A stretch of DNA of 64,000 nt from Cylindrodendrum hubeiense. Lineage: Eukaryota > Ascomycota > Sordariomycetes > Hypocreales > Nectriaceae. Below the pieces are notes generated by a model. The model made no database searches, was not told the origin of the DNA, and was given only the letters and a program-made list of their open reading frames with translations. Every line of letters begins with the position of its first letter. Position 1 is the first letter of the stretch. The DNA is taken from assembly GCA_014621425.1 (NCBI GenBank), contig JAANBB010000015.1, positions 124,001 to 188,000 on the forward strand, read 5' to 3'. The translations under genes and the position numbers were made by a program. Below are positions 46,293 through 58,022 of the stretch, one piece after another.

Positions 46293-47184
46293 AGCTTCTA
46301 TAGTGTTCAAATGGCGTACTTAGCGAAACTGTTAAAGAGTTGATCATTCGGTCCTAACAAAGAAGAGGAGAATGGAATGGCAATGAGGACGCACCCAAAG
46401 ATTGTTTACCACCGCGGTGCGACGCGCCATGGGGATGTGTTGTTTGCAACGTGTCAGGTTTACTGTAACGTGTCTTAAAACGCAAGAGATGACAACAAAA
46501 CGGTTATAACTTGCTGTCCCAGTGATGAAATCGTTTTCAGCGAGCGGTTGTTGACCATGCGAGTATTGGTGATCTTACTTTCGTTGGACAGGTTCTACCT
46601 TGGAGCCGACGACAATCTGGTCCATATTGCTTCGGGCAGGCTGCTAAGTTTCTGCGACGGAGAGGCTGGGTATTAGAGAGTCTGAGATCGGTGAGGGGCC
46701 TGAAACAAATTTGCTGGTGAATTGGATACCAGGCTGAGATGCTGCGCCACTCGTGTTGGTTCTGACACAACGGTGCCTTTGCACGCCATTGGCTACAATA
46801 ACGAGCCCCCATGTACGTTGCGTAGCCATGTACTCCGTACAATGCCATGAACCAGCCAATAAGATAAAAAAGCACCGTCGTGTCGGATGACGGTGTACCC
46901 ATGTCGGTGTCCTATCGCTCTCTAATTGAGGATTGTGGCCCGCTGCCGCTGTCTTGCGACTCTGGTCATGGGAAGCTGAGATTTTGGCCTCGCTGTGTCG
47001 ACGAGCCCCAATTGTTGCAATATGGGCGCAAGCCAGAGTGTATTTATCTGCCGGAGACTCTCCAAGAAGGATTTAGATTTCACCTTTTCATTCCAATAAC
47101 TCAATCACCGAAAGTTTCACGACTTGTCTTTCGACCTGAATCCCGGCTGCACTGCAAACCCATCGCCGCCAACTCTACGTCACC
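46293..47184. other. Intergenic region, 890 bp
   Basis: Divergent spacer. A minus-strand reading frame (46537-46902) starts with a hydrophobic stretch (VLFYLIGWFMALYGV) but lacks any other support and is not called as a gene. Confidence 0.4.
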
Positions 47185-47462
47185 ATGTCCACCCGGTCCA
47201 ACAAGTCCGATACCAGCAGTACCACGTACCCGTAAGTAAATGATGCACCTAGAAACCTACAGGATCCAAAATTGTGCTCAGAGACTGATTTAGCGTGCAA
47301 TGCAGACCTGAGAAGAAAGCGTGCACTGTTATGCTAGACCTGTACCTTCAGAGCCCTGCGACAATCACCGAAAGAATAGCGCTAATACAGTTGACCACAC
47401 CAAGCAACAAGGGGGGCTCAACGACCAAAAAGACTAAGAAGACACCAAAGAAGGATCATTGA
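47185..47462 (+). CDS. Small basic protein, function unknown
   Basis: Two short exons, 47185-47231 and 47306-47462, with a 74-nt GT-AG intron, give 67 aa. The ATG has a strong CACC context. The middle (CTVMLDLYLQSPATITERIALIQ) looks like an amphipathic helix, and the C-terminus is lysine-rich (TTKKTKKTPKKD). I do not recognise a family. The support is the clean splice phase, the start context and the coherent tail; the call is tentative. Confidence 0.45.
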
Positions 47463-47995
47463 TCTCTGGGAAAAGCTTGATGGTTCCTGACAGAGCATAC
47501 TTGGGTGTTTTGATATCTTTTTCTTTTTTTCATTGACCTCGTTGACAAATTCTTCTCAACGAGGTGTGAGAAAAGGTTCTGAACTGGCTTGATATGGCTC
47601 GGACCAAGAAACAAAGATGGAGTGTATTTTCTCATGCGCATTAATCTTCTTTCGTGGTTTTCGTGGTTATGTATGCAGGCTTCAAAGGTGTTCTGGAATT
47701 ACAGGACTATATCAATAGAAAAAGTACTACTAGATACTATTAGGTCTTTTCATTAGATCGTTTCGAATGACGACACCTTAGCCCACAGACTCCGCCAGCC
47801 ACCCTCAAACGGACCCTTGAACAGCACGCTATAAAATAATATGCATCAATTATGGCGACTCTACAAGTTCACTGTACGTGCACAAGAGTAATAGACGTCA
47901 TGTTAATAGTTTTATGAAGCTATTGGCCTCCTTATGAATCAGAAACATCCAATTGACAGCCTTTAGCCAACTGGTAGAATTCCTATTGCTCATAT
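47463..47995. other. Intergenic region, 530 bp
   Basis: Between the tails of the small basic protein and esterase genes. AT-rich. A tract around 47520-47570 contains an inverted pair, aacgaggt/acctcgtt-like, that could fold into a hairpin near the 3' ends. Confidence 0.35.
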
Positions 47996-49349
47996 CTACA
48001 GGCACTGTGAATACCCTGGAAGATTTATTAGTATGGGCTTGCGAGACGATGTAGGAGGACAATACTTACACTCATTTGTCTTCACGCAGGTATATGGGCT
48101 TTCACACTATCAAAACCCGTTAGCATCGCCGCCAAGCTCTACCGCCTACTCCTTGGAATATACCTGAGTTGGACCCGTCCAGTTACTTCCACCACATTGA
48201 CCCCACCGGGGTGCTGTCCCCGTTCCCGATGTGCCCGTTGGGGCGGCAGTTGTGCTTGTCGCCGTTGGTGTCACGGAGGACTGCGAAGTAAATCAGAGTT
48301 GAACGAACACAATCTAATTCTGCCATTCGCCATCATACCGTGAGACTGAACCACTTAAGGTCTTCTTCGGGGAACACGTCGATAGAATGGGTTATACCAC
48401 TGCCCAGGAATGTCTGGAAGCATTTCGTTATTATCTTCGCCTTTTACTTCCAGAGTTAGATCTCACCTGCAGCTTGTCGCCGAACGTGTACTTTGTGTAC
48501 GGGCTCCGTGGAACGTTGACCTCAGTTGAAGCGGCGGTGGTCGAATAACCCAGCACACCTGTCCATTGCTTAATAGTCTCATAGTAGTTCTGTGCATTGA
48601 GGATCTGGTCGTCCGTCCCATGGTAGATCTGCAATTTGGGTCTCGCACCTGTGTATCCAGGATACATCTCGTACACCACGTTGGCCCACTGCTGCTGTGT
48701 CCATATGGACTGGCCTGTTGAGCAGGTGGAATTCCAGAAATCGGCGATGTTGTCTGCGCTCATAAAGCAACCAGCGGGGACGCCTGCATAGACGATACCA
48801 GCGGCGAATACGTCGGGATACGTAGCAGCCATGACATTCTACATCGACGTTAGTTCACCTTGCCACTTTGATATTAGAACAGATTGGGCTTCGCACCGTC
48901 ATCATGGCACCTGAGGATATGCCTGTCACATATACTTTGCTGCTGTCCGCGCTGTACTCATCGACGATGAATTCAACCATGTTCGCGATAGAGTTGCTCG
49001 CCCCGCCGCCTCCATGCGTTAGCGTCATCTTAGACGAGACATCCCAGCAATTGTCGCTAGTATAAGGAGTCTGGGGGTAGATGACGATGAACCCATATGT
49101 CTCGGCATATCGCGCCCACTGGGTGCCCTGGTAATATGCTGAGGCGCTGCCGCTACACCAATGGATTCCAACAACGATAGCGGGATTGGAAGCCAGGGTT
49201 TGGGGCACGTAGAGGAACATGCGTGTGCCCGTCGGATTAGAGCCGTAGCTTGTCACCTCAGCGAAGGTGGAACGAGCGACGACCTCAGCACCGAGGACGG
49301 CGCTCATTAGGGTCAAGGCCCAGAAGCTGAGAAGAGTCAGAACCTTCAT
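47996..49349 (-). CDS. axeA: Secreted acetylxylan esterase (CE1) with C-terminal CBM1
   Basis: Removes acetyl groups from xylan outside the cell. Six exons (48897-49349, 48467-48838, 48339-48413, 48164-48280, 48070-48106, 47996-48015) give 357 aa. A signal peptide covers residues ~1-20 (MKVLTLLSFWALTLMSAVLG). The CE1 alpha/beta hydrolase has GIHWCSGSAS, YPQTPYTSDNCWD and the nucleophile Ser145 in TGISSGAMMT; a late GITHSID offers the catalytic His. A Ser/Thr/Pro linker (TATSTTAAPTGTSGTG) leads to a fungal cellulose-binding module of family 1: WGQCGGSNWTGPTQC, then ESPYTCVKTNEWYSQCL, which closes the protein. The module is split over three exons, the last only 20 nt. Similar feruloyl esterases exist in CE1, but the sequence is closest in feel to AxeA. 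Confidence 0.92.
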
Positions 49350-50167
49350 TATTCAATCGTGCAAAATGACTTTTTGATTGAGGTACGAACACATTGAGAG
49401 GAATAATTGAGGTCCGGCTGGTTTATTTAAAGTGGAAAGATGGCATTCGATGTGAACTCGGAGTCAAGCGTGTTGGCTTAATGGGCGAAGCGGATCGGCA
49501 GCTTCCGTTTCCAAGGGTCTAGTTACGTGACAGCGACGGACACGGCTCCCGATTGCTCCGCTGCAGGTTATCGAGTTCCTGATCATGGCAACATCGTTCG
49601 CTTCGGCTGGAGAATCCGACATCCCGGTCATCCTAGTAACTACCCCGCGCGCACGTGGCGGGTGTCCTCAGAGATGTTGGGCGATACGGCCGACGGAAGT
49701 CGGGCCATGATTCCAACGATGGAAAGCATTAAAGTGGAATTTTACTTGGCAAACGAAAGATCACGGCGCTGCTCAGGAGGGGATTAAGCTGCAAATGGTT
49801 GTGCAAGTCGAGACCCCGCCGAGACGCGGAATCGTCTTCCGTTAGTCGATTGGGAAGGGATCGACCTCTCTAATTGAGCCTGTTCTAACGTCCCTCAACC
49901 CAATCTAAATAGCCCGCATACCAATTGAACCTTCTATCGTTCGATGTTGGACTAAATGAGAATTCCTCAGTCAAGTAATTTATGAGCTAGGGACCTAGTA
50001 CATCGTCACCGGATTGAATACTGTACCACAAACTACTAGCTCAAACCCTGCGACTAAGTTAACGATGGGGTCTGAATACCTTGGAGGGATCCCGCTGATA
50101 GAAATTGCAGTAGAATACAACGGATTAATTATACCATATGTGTACAAATAACTAGAGCTATTTTGTT
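49350..50167. other. Intergenic region, 818 bp
   Basis: Upstream region of the esterase gene; an AT-rich TTTATTTAAAG stretch near 49420 may serve as TATA region. No convincing xylan-activator site GGCTAAA was seen in the first few hundred bases. No gene recognised. Confidence 0.4.
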
Positions 50168-51441
50168 TTACAGCTTCGCAATCATGCTATTCCCTTTCTC
50201 TATCCAGGTGACCGCATCGTTAACAAACTCATCCACGACCTCTCTGGCTGGCTTTTGTTCATTGACTAGCGCAGCACAATTGCCCATGAGATATCTTCGG
50301 TATTTCAGTAGCCCCTCACCGTCATCAATTGACTCATTCTCCTCTCTGTCCAAGTCATACTCCCAAGGAATAATTCCCTGTGAGAGGAGCTCCTTTTGCT
50401 CTTCTTTCCGGGTTGTCTCCCATTTCTGAATATACTCGTTCCTGCGTACACGCATAGGACGTCCGGTATAGATGATTGTGCGAACAATATCATCAAACCC
50501 GGCTGTCTGGAGGGCTTTCTTGTGGGCTTCAAGCGCACCCGCCTCGTCGGTAAGAACGAAGCGCGTGCCAACCCACACCGCGCTTGCGCCCATCATTAAA
50601 GCTGCAGCAAGTAGTTGGCCATTATGAATGCCGCCAGCTGCAACAACCTGCACAGGCTGACCCGTGAGCGGGGACTTGTGATTTTTGCAGATGTCAACTA
50701 CGGCGGGGATGAGGACCGTGGTTGGGATGTCACCAGTATGTCCCCCTCCTTCTCCGCCCTGAGCACAGATGATGTCAACCCCGAGGTCGAGGCATTTGTG
50801 AACGTGCTTGACATGGCCGATCATGTTCATATAAACTATTCCATGAGCGTGGAGTTTTTCGACGACAGCCTTGGGAGGCACGCCGACAGCTGACACAAAA
50901 AGTTTGGCCCCGGATTCGATAATAACATTCACAAGCTCATCAAGCTTTCCCTTTGTGTAGTCGTAACTATTGATTGAGGTGTTAGCAACCATTGGACAAT
51001 GCTGATTTAAAGGAATTGTAGCCATTAGCTATATGTGAAAATGATCGGGCTGTCTTTTCGAGACCCTTCATTAATTGTTCGCGAAATATTAAATGTAAGG
51101 ACGCACTTTGTCTTTCGGGCGCTGCCACCGACCTGGGGTAGCAACAGATCGATTCCGAAGGGCGCATCTTTATCGATGAGGTAGCTCTTGAGTTCGGCAA
51201 TATGCTCCCGAAGCATGGTTGGGCTGTATGACACGCCACCCATGACACCCAAGCCGCCAGCATTTATGACGGCAGCCACAAGCTTGGGACCTGCGACCGC
51301 ATTCATCCCTGCAAGCATTACAGGATGGTTAATGTGAAATAAGTCGGTGATAGGCGTGCGAATTTTCTCTATCGATGTGAGTCCAGTTAGCATAGTCTCG
51401 TGTGTGCCCCTTGTGATGGGTTGCGTACGTGGGGACGCCAT
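50168..51441 (-). CDS. Nitronate monooxygenase (2-nitropropane dioxygenase family)
   Basis: FMN-dependent TIM-barrel enzyme oxidising nitronates such as propionate 3-nitronate. Two exons, 51107-51441 and 50168-50966, give 377 aa. The join restores ARKTNYDYTKGKLDELV, a block conserved in fungal members. Motifs: HPVMLAGMNAVAGPKLVAAV at the N-terminus, GGLGVMGGVSYSP, IICAQGGEGGGHTGDIPT and VVAAGGIHNGQLLAAALMMGA for flavin phosphate binding, then GTRFVLTDEA. The intron is 140 nt, more than double the local norm. The ATG at 51441 was preferred; the upstream frame has no ATG. It lies next to and on the same strand as the permease gene, with ~490 bp between, suggesting linked nitrogen-source use or detoxification. 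Confidence 0.92.
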
Positions 51442-51929
51442 GGTGATCTGCAGGATATGTGCTTCTGCTTGGATAGAACAAGATGCCAACTATGTCCGGC
51501 TCGTGCTCAAGAAAAGGTCGATAGGATGGCTAGATTCGAAGCTCAACAAAGACATGCGAGAATACGCGTTGATGTGTGATTTACAGCAGTAAGTTGACGT
51601 AAAAAGACATGATCCGATGGTAAACTGAAGCTGAAATGAATGTTGGCAAAGCATTCCCGTTAAACAGCTTATGTAAGGCACTTACGGTCGGTGATGCACT
51701 GGTAAATGGTGACGATGCCGAGGTTGAAGATGCTGTGCGGGGTATGCGAGCCAATAGAAGAGCATTGACACCCTGGCATGCCGAGGACAAAGTGAAGTCA
51801 GCTCATTTCCTTGCTGTCAAACATCGACCCATATCTCAATCGAACAAGCCAAAGGGAATGGACTCTCAAAATACGAGGTAGCTGTGCCTGTGAAGGTAAA
51901 ATTATCAAAGCTGACTAACTATTAAATAT
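51442..51929. other. Intergenic region, 488 bp
   Basis: Promoter of the nitronate monooxygenase gene and 3' end of the permease gene. Nothing specific recognised. Confidence 0.4.
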
Positions 51930-53919
51930 CTAATGACTGAATCTGAAATCCAGTCTCTTGTTACCAGCGTCCTTTGTAGTGTTGAGATACTCCACTCTCT
52001 CCGACTCTGACATGGAATCCCACTTTGTGCTCCGCTTCTTGTTTGTATACACATAGTAGAGTTTAACCAAGCCAAAGATCACAATGTTCATACACGCGAT
52101 GGCAAGAATGTTTTTCTTTCCGCGGCGATACTGCGGGGCATCATCAGCTCGGAAGATGTTGGATGCAATAATGGCGCCAGCCTGCACAAACATGTTGTAG
52201 GCGGCAGCCGAGACGGTTCGCGATCGGACACTGTTGGAGTTGCGGGAGTTCCAAGCGACTTGGATAGCATGAGCTGAGACAAAGTTAGCAAATTTCTTCT
52301 CGTTGGTAATAAGATGGGCCAGAAGGAGTATCCAAACTTACGGTAGGGATAAGCCAGGATGAGCGACGAGACCGCGAAGATAATCCAGCGGTTGACGGTT
52401 GATGTGTCGATGACATTGTAGTAAATCAGTAATGGCAGCATCCAAATCTGACTGAAAACCGCAACGAAGGCAAGACTGCGGAAGACCTCGGCGACGTAGG
52501 TGAGGATGAGCAGATTGATAATGTGGAGAACCGTCCAGGGAATGGTCAACATGTTTGACTGGAAAGTGTTGAAGCCAAGACCCTTGAGTGACAGAGTCAG
52601 GTACTGCTGCACAGGGGTGGAAGGGATGGCAGTCAGCAGACCCAGGACATAAAGCGGCCAGAGATCGTAATCCGTCAGACTCTGCCACAGCAGCTTGGGA
52701 GTGATAGGTTCACGGTTGTGCATCGAGCTCTTTGCCGGGTCTTCTCGAATGACTCGGTTGACGATGATGGTCTCTTCGCGTTCGGTGAACCAACCCGTTT
52801 TACCTCGGAACCAATGGGCTGTCTGGGTCGGGCCTGGGGGCATCAGACCGTAGGCGAGGACACCGACAATGAGGGTGATGAGGCCGTCAATCATGAAAAG
52901 CCACCTCCAGCCAGCGTATCCGTTGACACCACGCATCTTGAGTAGACCAGCAGCGAGGAGGGCGGAGATAATATCGGCCACACTCATCATTGTCCAGAAA
53001 AAGGACAGTCGGATTGCAAGTTCATGGTGCTTGTAGAAGTAGGAGAGATACAGAATGACCTAGAAACTGTCAGTAACGATGTTGGTGTCATGCATCGAGG
53101 TCAAGACCTACATCGGGGATGAAGCCACCCTGGAGGAGACCCAGCAACGCACGGCAGGTTAGGAAGGAGTCGCGCCCACTGATCCAGAACTGGGAGAAGG
53201 CGACGACGCTCCAAAGGCACATCTGAGTAGGGATCCATCGATCGGGGCCGACCCACTTGGAAACAAGCTGGGACGGCAGCTCAGCGCATAGGAAAGCAAG
53301 CTTGAAGACGGAATTTCCCAGATTGTAGTCTATGGGCCGTGGTTAGCACAGTAAACACAGTTGACAAGTGTCGCAGTATTGTTGGGCCAGACATACCATT
53401 GGTTGTCATGCCCAGATCGTCAAGAAAGTTGTCGGTCAAGGCTTGCGAGATGTTGGCGCGGTCCAACTCCAGGGCCATGAACATGACGCAAGCAAAGAGC
53501 ATAATCTTGAAATCTATTTTGCGCACAATGGCGGCTTCCTCTCTCCAGGTCCATCGCGCAAGAGGATCGAATCGGCTGATGTTTTCCCTGTGTATAGTTT
53601 TAGTCGAGCTGCGCGCCAAGAGTGGTTGCGCATGCGGCTTACCAGGTAGAGGGGGGAGCGTATTTCTCTGCCGTGGCTGAATTATCGAATACACTAGGCT
53701 GTTACAACATCAATGGTTAGCGAACAATTCAGTTCCTGCGACGGGATTCTGGAGCCGCACCTGAGTAGCGATGGCGTCGGGATCGAATGTCTTTCCCCGG
53801 CGCTGAAACCAGAACCGGCGCTCTTCATTGGGAACGCCGAGCGGAGGGATGGAGTCGGAAGAACCCTCAGAGTCTGAGGCATCCTTGTTTTCCTTTTCTC
53901 TCACTAACACGGTAGCCAT
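51930..53919 (-). CDS. MFS anion:cation symporter, Dal5/allantoate-permease type
   Basis: Plasma-membrane uptake carrier for an organic anion or nitrogen compound. Six exons (53761-53919, 53643-53698, 53397-53587, 53112-53329, 52342-53059, 51930-52273) give 561 aa with closed phases. A hydrophilic N-terminus precedes [28 protein letters not shown], the first helix of this family. [49 protein letters not shown] and [13 protein letters not shown] follow, then [22 protein letters not shown] late in the protein; all are family signatures. The 56-nt second exon and the reconstructed junctions restore these motifs exactly. Its neighbour is nitronate monooxygenase, so a nitro-acid or other nitrogenous ligand is a fair guess. 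Confidence 0.93.
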
Positions 53920-56753
53920 CTTGGGTAGGATAGTGCAGGTGTTGGCTCGTTTGGTCCGCGGAAATGCACCAGTCACTACAATGGTAGGCGGCTCTTATAT
54001 GCCAAGAAAGAAACTTACCTAGTGGAGATCTAGGGCGATCACCTCATCGGCTATAATAATTCGTATATTCCAATTATGGGGATATTTAACGGGGATAGCA
54101 AGGACCAGCAACATGGGAAACGCTGCTGCTGCGTGGCGAGCAGTCAAGGATGGAGTGGGATATCGTGGGGGAGGCAGACGCAGTGAAACGTCAATAAATG
54201 GACCTGACGGTCCCATTGGCGTCCAGGCATGCGTTTTCATGGGCCGATTGGGCAATGATGCTCGCGGCTTGTGGGGGCTACTGGGGTGAGAGACGTTGGT
54301 ATCTGTCCAATGTGTAGGTGTGACAATCGACGCCAATTGCGTGCTTGGCGTCTTGGTGCCATCTTCGCCTCTTTCTTGGCATCGATGGATCGGGGACCGG
54401 GGATACTATTGGTCGGTCCGGGCCGCGAGGACGTTCATGCAGTCCCGTCGGGAAGACCACAACTAGCTACTCTCCGGAGAATCTAATGAGGTGGATCGCC
54501 GCGGAACAGCCGGAGACCCAATGGAGCCGGTGGAATTACGAGGGTATGAGGACTAGATTCGGGCTCATCCGTGATGCCAATGGCGCCAGCGTCGTGTGTA
54601 GACTCGCAACGTAATAACACCAGCTTTAGACCCGAGAAGACTCCGAATTGCCGATGATCATGATCCGTGATGAGACTTGACGTCACTCGCGGCCTCAGCT
54701 CTCAGCGGCTTGCGTTGGGCACGCAAGCTAACATGACACCGCGCAGTAATCACAGCGCCATTTTGTAAGCAAAAGGTCCGGTAATCTAACGATGCGGCAA
54801 GGATGAGGAGTGCCGCAATGGGACGACCCGCCAAACATTTCCTCTTGCGCTCGGACAGTTTGCGGGAATCGCTCCTATTTATGCGAACGCTGATAGGCAA
54901 ATTGCGTCATCGGCGCGTCTATGAACGCCATCGCCTTGAAATTTCTTCCTGGTCAAAAGTTAATAAACACGATAAGGAGAAGGAAACGCACCATTTGGCC
55001 GGGTTCGGAGTCTTTGTACTTTACAGAAACAACATACGTTAATTATAGGAAAATCATTTGCTATTTCTTCTGGTTGACTGACATTATAGATCTCCTATAC
55101 AACATGTTGATGAGATAAATATTTTCAGACCGCCCGTTTCTCACCACTACCCTCCTCTAATAGAGCAGACAGCTACGAACCGGGCGACCGGCCGGCGACA
55201 GGCCGGCGACAAGCCGGCATCGGTGTGTCCACATGCTCATGCAGGAGGCCCAAGAGATTCCGCATCCTCATAAGCTATAAAATAAGCCTCCCACTACCGG
55301 GTGTAGCCCGTCTTACTGTGTTCGAGATTAGACACATGGCCGATAGATAACCGTCACATCACATGAGGAGAACAGTCGCTGTCGAAAGTTTCTTTGACTC
55401 TCTCCCAATATATGGTAACATAGTGAGCTCAGTCAAGCGGATATCGCAGCAGGGAATTGGTAATTAGCGCGCGCTACCAGACAAGCTTAGCGGTGCACTG
55501 AACGACAGACAATGGACCAGGGATTCGATGCAAAAGTCCCATCCCCATCAACGGGCCCAAGGGTTGAGAAGCGGTTTCATGTCATCATCAACTGTGCCTC
55601 ATCGGATATGTTAGCGAGACTGTCAGGGGGCCCGCTAGGGGCTGTGTGCCACTGAAGAATGGCCTTTGTGGATTACGAAGGGTGTTACCCAGGATCTGCG
55701 AGCGGTTATTCTACGGCAGCGTAGCAGTGTTGAGATATCGTGACAAAACCGGAGTAGGCTTAGAGTCGACTCACTTGACATACCTATCCACGTTGTCTTT
55801 GCCGCTGTCCGTAACCGAGCCTTCCCCATGTGCCGAAGCGAAATTGTTCTCGGCAGCTCTGTTGTCGGTGTAGTTAATATTGGACGCAACGGCAGCCTGA
55901 CCTTGCCCTTTCTTTCATGGTGCAATACATGGTGCAATCCACGGCATCGGTACTAAGGTGGGCCTGCTTCCTCTGAGGCGAGAGAGGAGTCCTAAGTCAA
56001 GAAGAGGTAATGGCACTCTTGAGGAAAGCTTCTCCTTTCGCTCTACCCCGAGCTTTAATTAGGACGTATAGCTCCGGGATAGATACGTGGTCTACAAGGT
56101 TGTTCACGATCGGGATAAACGCTTTGCCGCTGGGTTTAAGTTGAAGACTCGAATCCAATGCACATAATCCCGTATTTTTAAGAAAAGCTCGCGTAGGGAC
56201 TCATGCATTGCCAAGAGAATATGAGTACCTCCTTTCTCGCAGTCCGAGGATCTTGCACCAGTAAGAACTGGAATTATATCCGCATTGTTACCCCCTGGTT
56301 CGTCAAACCCTGGCATGAATAGGCTGTCGGACTGGGGCCAGGGTAGCTGACAGCACTGAGGGTCTCTGGAACGTCGCAGGAACGGGATGAGGGTCCAGTT
56401 AAGAAGCAGGCGGGTCCGGACTCCATTTATCACCGCTATTTCGGTTACACGGTGATGCGGCTCGCATCCAGTTGGTCATACGGCTTGGCAGTAATGGGCT
56501 TGCCGGCGGACGTAGTTCAGTGACGAGCATCACCTACCCTATACATGACTTCAATGTAATGTGCCAAGATGATAATATGTGACATGTAATAAAATCTGCG
56601 TACAGTCCATGCAGCAGGTATATATTTGTCTTACCCCCTGTGTCAAGCATGTCTTTCGGATCTAGCACAATACCGCTTTACTTTATAGGTCTACTCAACT
56701 CGATGTGAAGGCATCTCATGTGGCCACGATTTTTCAATGGGCCGGAAAGAGCC
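53920..56753. other. Gene-poor region, 2.8 kb
   Basis: No gene supported. Reading frames are short and carry no family signature. A minus-strand frame at 56104-56433 has fairly protein-like composition but no recognisable domain. A small GC-rich repeat lies at 55191-55218. No terminal inverted repeats or reverse transcriptase motifs were noticed. Confidence 0.45.
55191..55218. repeat. Short GC-rich tandem repeat, 11-bp unit
   Basis: Unit GCCGGCGACAG/A occurs at 55191 and 55202, with a partial third copy from 55213. No function inferred. Confidence 0.5.
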
Positions 56754-58022
56754 CTAGAATCGCTCACATAGAAACCTCTTCACTGCATTCGCCAAGGCCT
56801 TGTGAGCTCTTGTACCACTTAACCCAAGTTAGTCTCAGCATCTGGCATAATGAGTTACGGCATAGCTTACATATGCGCGCTATCAAACCAGAAATACTCG
56901 GACACCGACGACACGCAGTCAAGTTTTGTGGGGTTCTCGATCGCTTGCAGCGATTGTTTTCTTGTTTCATAGAAGTCTGTGGTATTGACAATTCCATACA
57001 AGCTCGGGTTTTCTACGATCTCGTTGAGCAGTTTGTTTGAATCAAAGACGGTTATCCTAGCTGTTTCATGTTTCGCAGCAAATTTGCGAGTTTGCGCATG
57101 AAGCTCGTTATTCCACGTCTGTATTAGAGCATCATTCAATTGACCATCGAACTTTAGCCGATTCAGTGGGCTTCGATCTAAAGGAGGAAGATTGAGCATG
57201 AGGAAATTCTTGAAGCCTGCATCTACCAGAGGCAGAACGGACTGCGAGAACATAGTTTCGATATTTTCCGCGACGAACTCTGGGGAGGTCTTTTTCAAGA
57301 GATGGGCATCAACGATGTCGTTTATACCGATCCAAATAGCTATCAGAGTCTTGGAAGGGTTCAACCCGGTGTGTTCGCGTAAAACAGAGTCTCCGTAACT
57401 GAGGAACTGCTGCGTCTGGCGGACGAGAGGAATGACGAAGGGGTGGTGCAGAGGGAGACTATGTTTTGCCTTTAGAAAACACAAAGCAGTGGGTCTAGAG
57501 TACCTACAGTGCGTCGGAAGTATTTGCTCCTGCTACAGCGAAATCCCAAAGTTGGATGTCAAAGTCAAGCGGCGAGTGATTGCCATCCTCAACAGCGCAA
57601 CCTGTAAGGTGCTCTACCCAGTTGGGCCCGCCTGCAGATTGGCTGGAGCGACCTTGTTGGATACAGTTCTCCAGGAGCTTTTCGGGCGCGAAGGCGAAAT
57701 CGCCGGGGAGGTTGCTGCCGATGAAGCTATATTTGGGGTACCCGTGGGTGCCTTGGACATAGGTGTAGGAGTCGCCGAATGCAATACTAATGAAGATTAG
57801 GCGAATCATTTTGCGGGCCTAGTAAGCTTACACGTGCTTGGTGTCAGGCCATGAGAAAGGCGGACGCTCTGCCTGATGGCCAGTTGATATGGGAGCCGAT
57901 GGGATAGACATAGCTGCAATGGACAACAATACAACTAGAGATGGAAGAAGAAAGGAAATCCTTGCAACGGGCCGATAAGAGAAACAAGTCGGGTTGGGCA
58001 CTGAGGCGCCTGGGAACCTCAT
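56754..58022 (-). CDS. GDSL/SGNH esterase, CE16-like
   Basis: Probable secreted or membrane-anchored acetyl esterase. Four exons (57832-58022, 57508-57786, 56871-57458, 56754-56817) give 373 aa. A hydrophobic stretch at residues ~24-42 (ISFLLPSLVVLLSIAAM) should act as signal peptide or anchor. The SGNH blocks are complete: catalytic Ser70 in IAFGDSYTYVQG, the conserved Gly in FAVAGANTSD, Asn in WIGINDIVDA, and the Asp-His pair in WFDSAHIG. The last short exon reads GTRAHKALANAVKRFLCERF and restores a typical C-terminal helix; its intron has a GACTAAC branch. Without that splice the protein would end right after SAHM. It is isolated in a gene-poor stretch. Substrate could be hemicellulose acetyl esters. 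Confidence 0.86.

Noticed and set aside
46537..46902. Small minus-strand membrane protein
   Set aside because: Only its first 35 residues look hydrophobic; the rest is random in composition and no splice signals improve it.
56104..56433. Conserved gene fragment
   Set aside because: Composition is protein-like but I could match no domain; left as a possible relic only.
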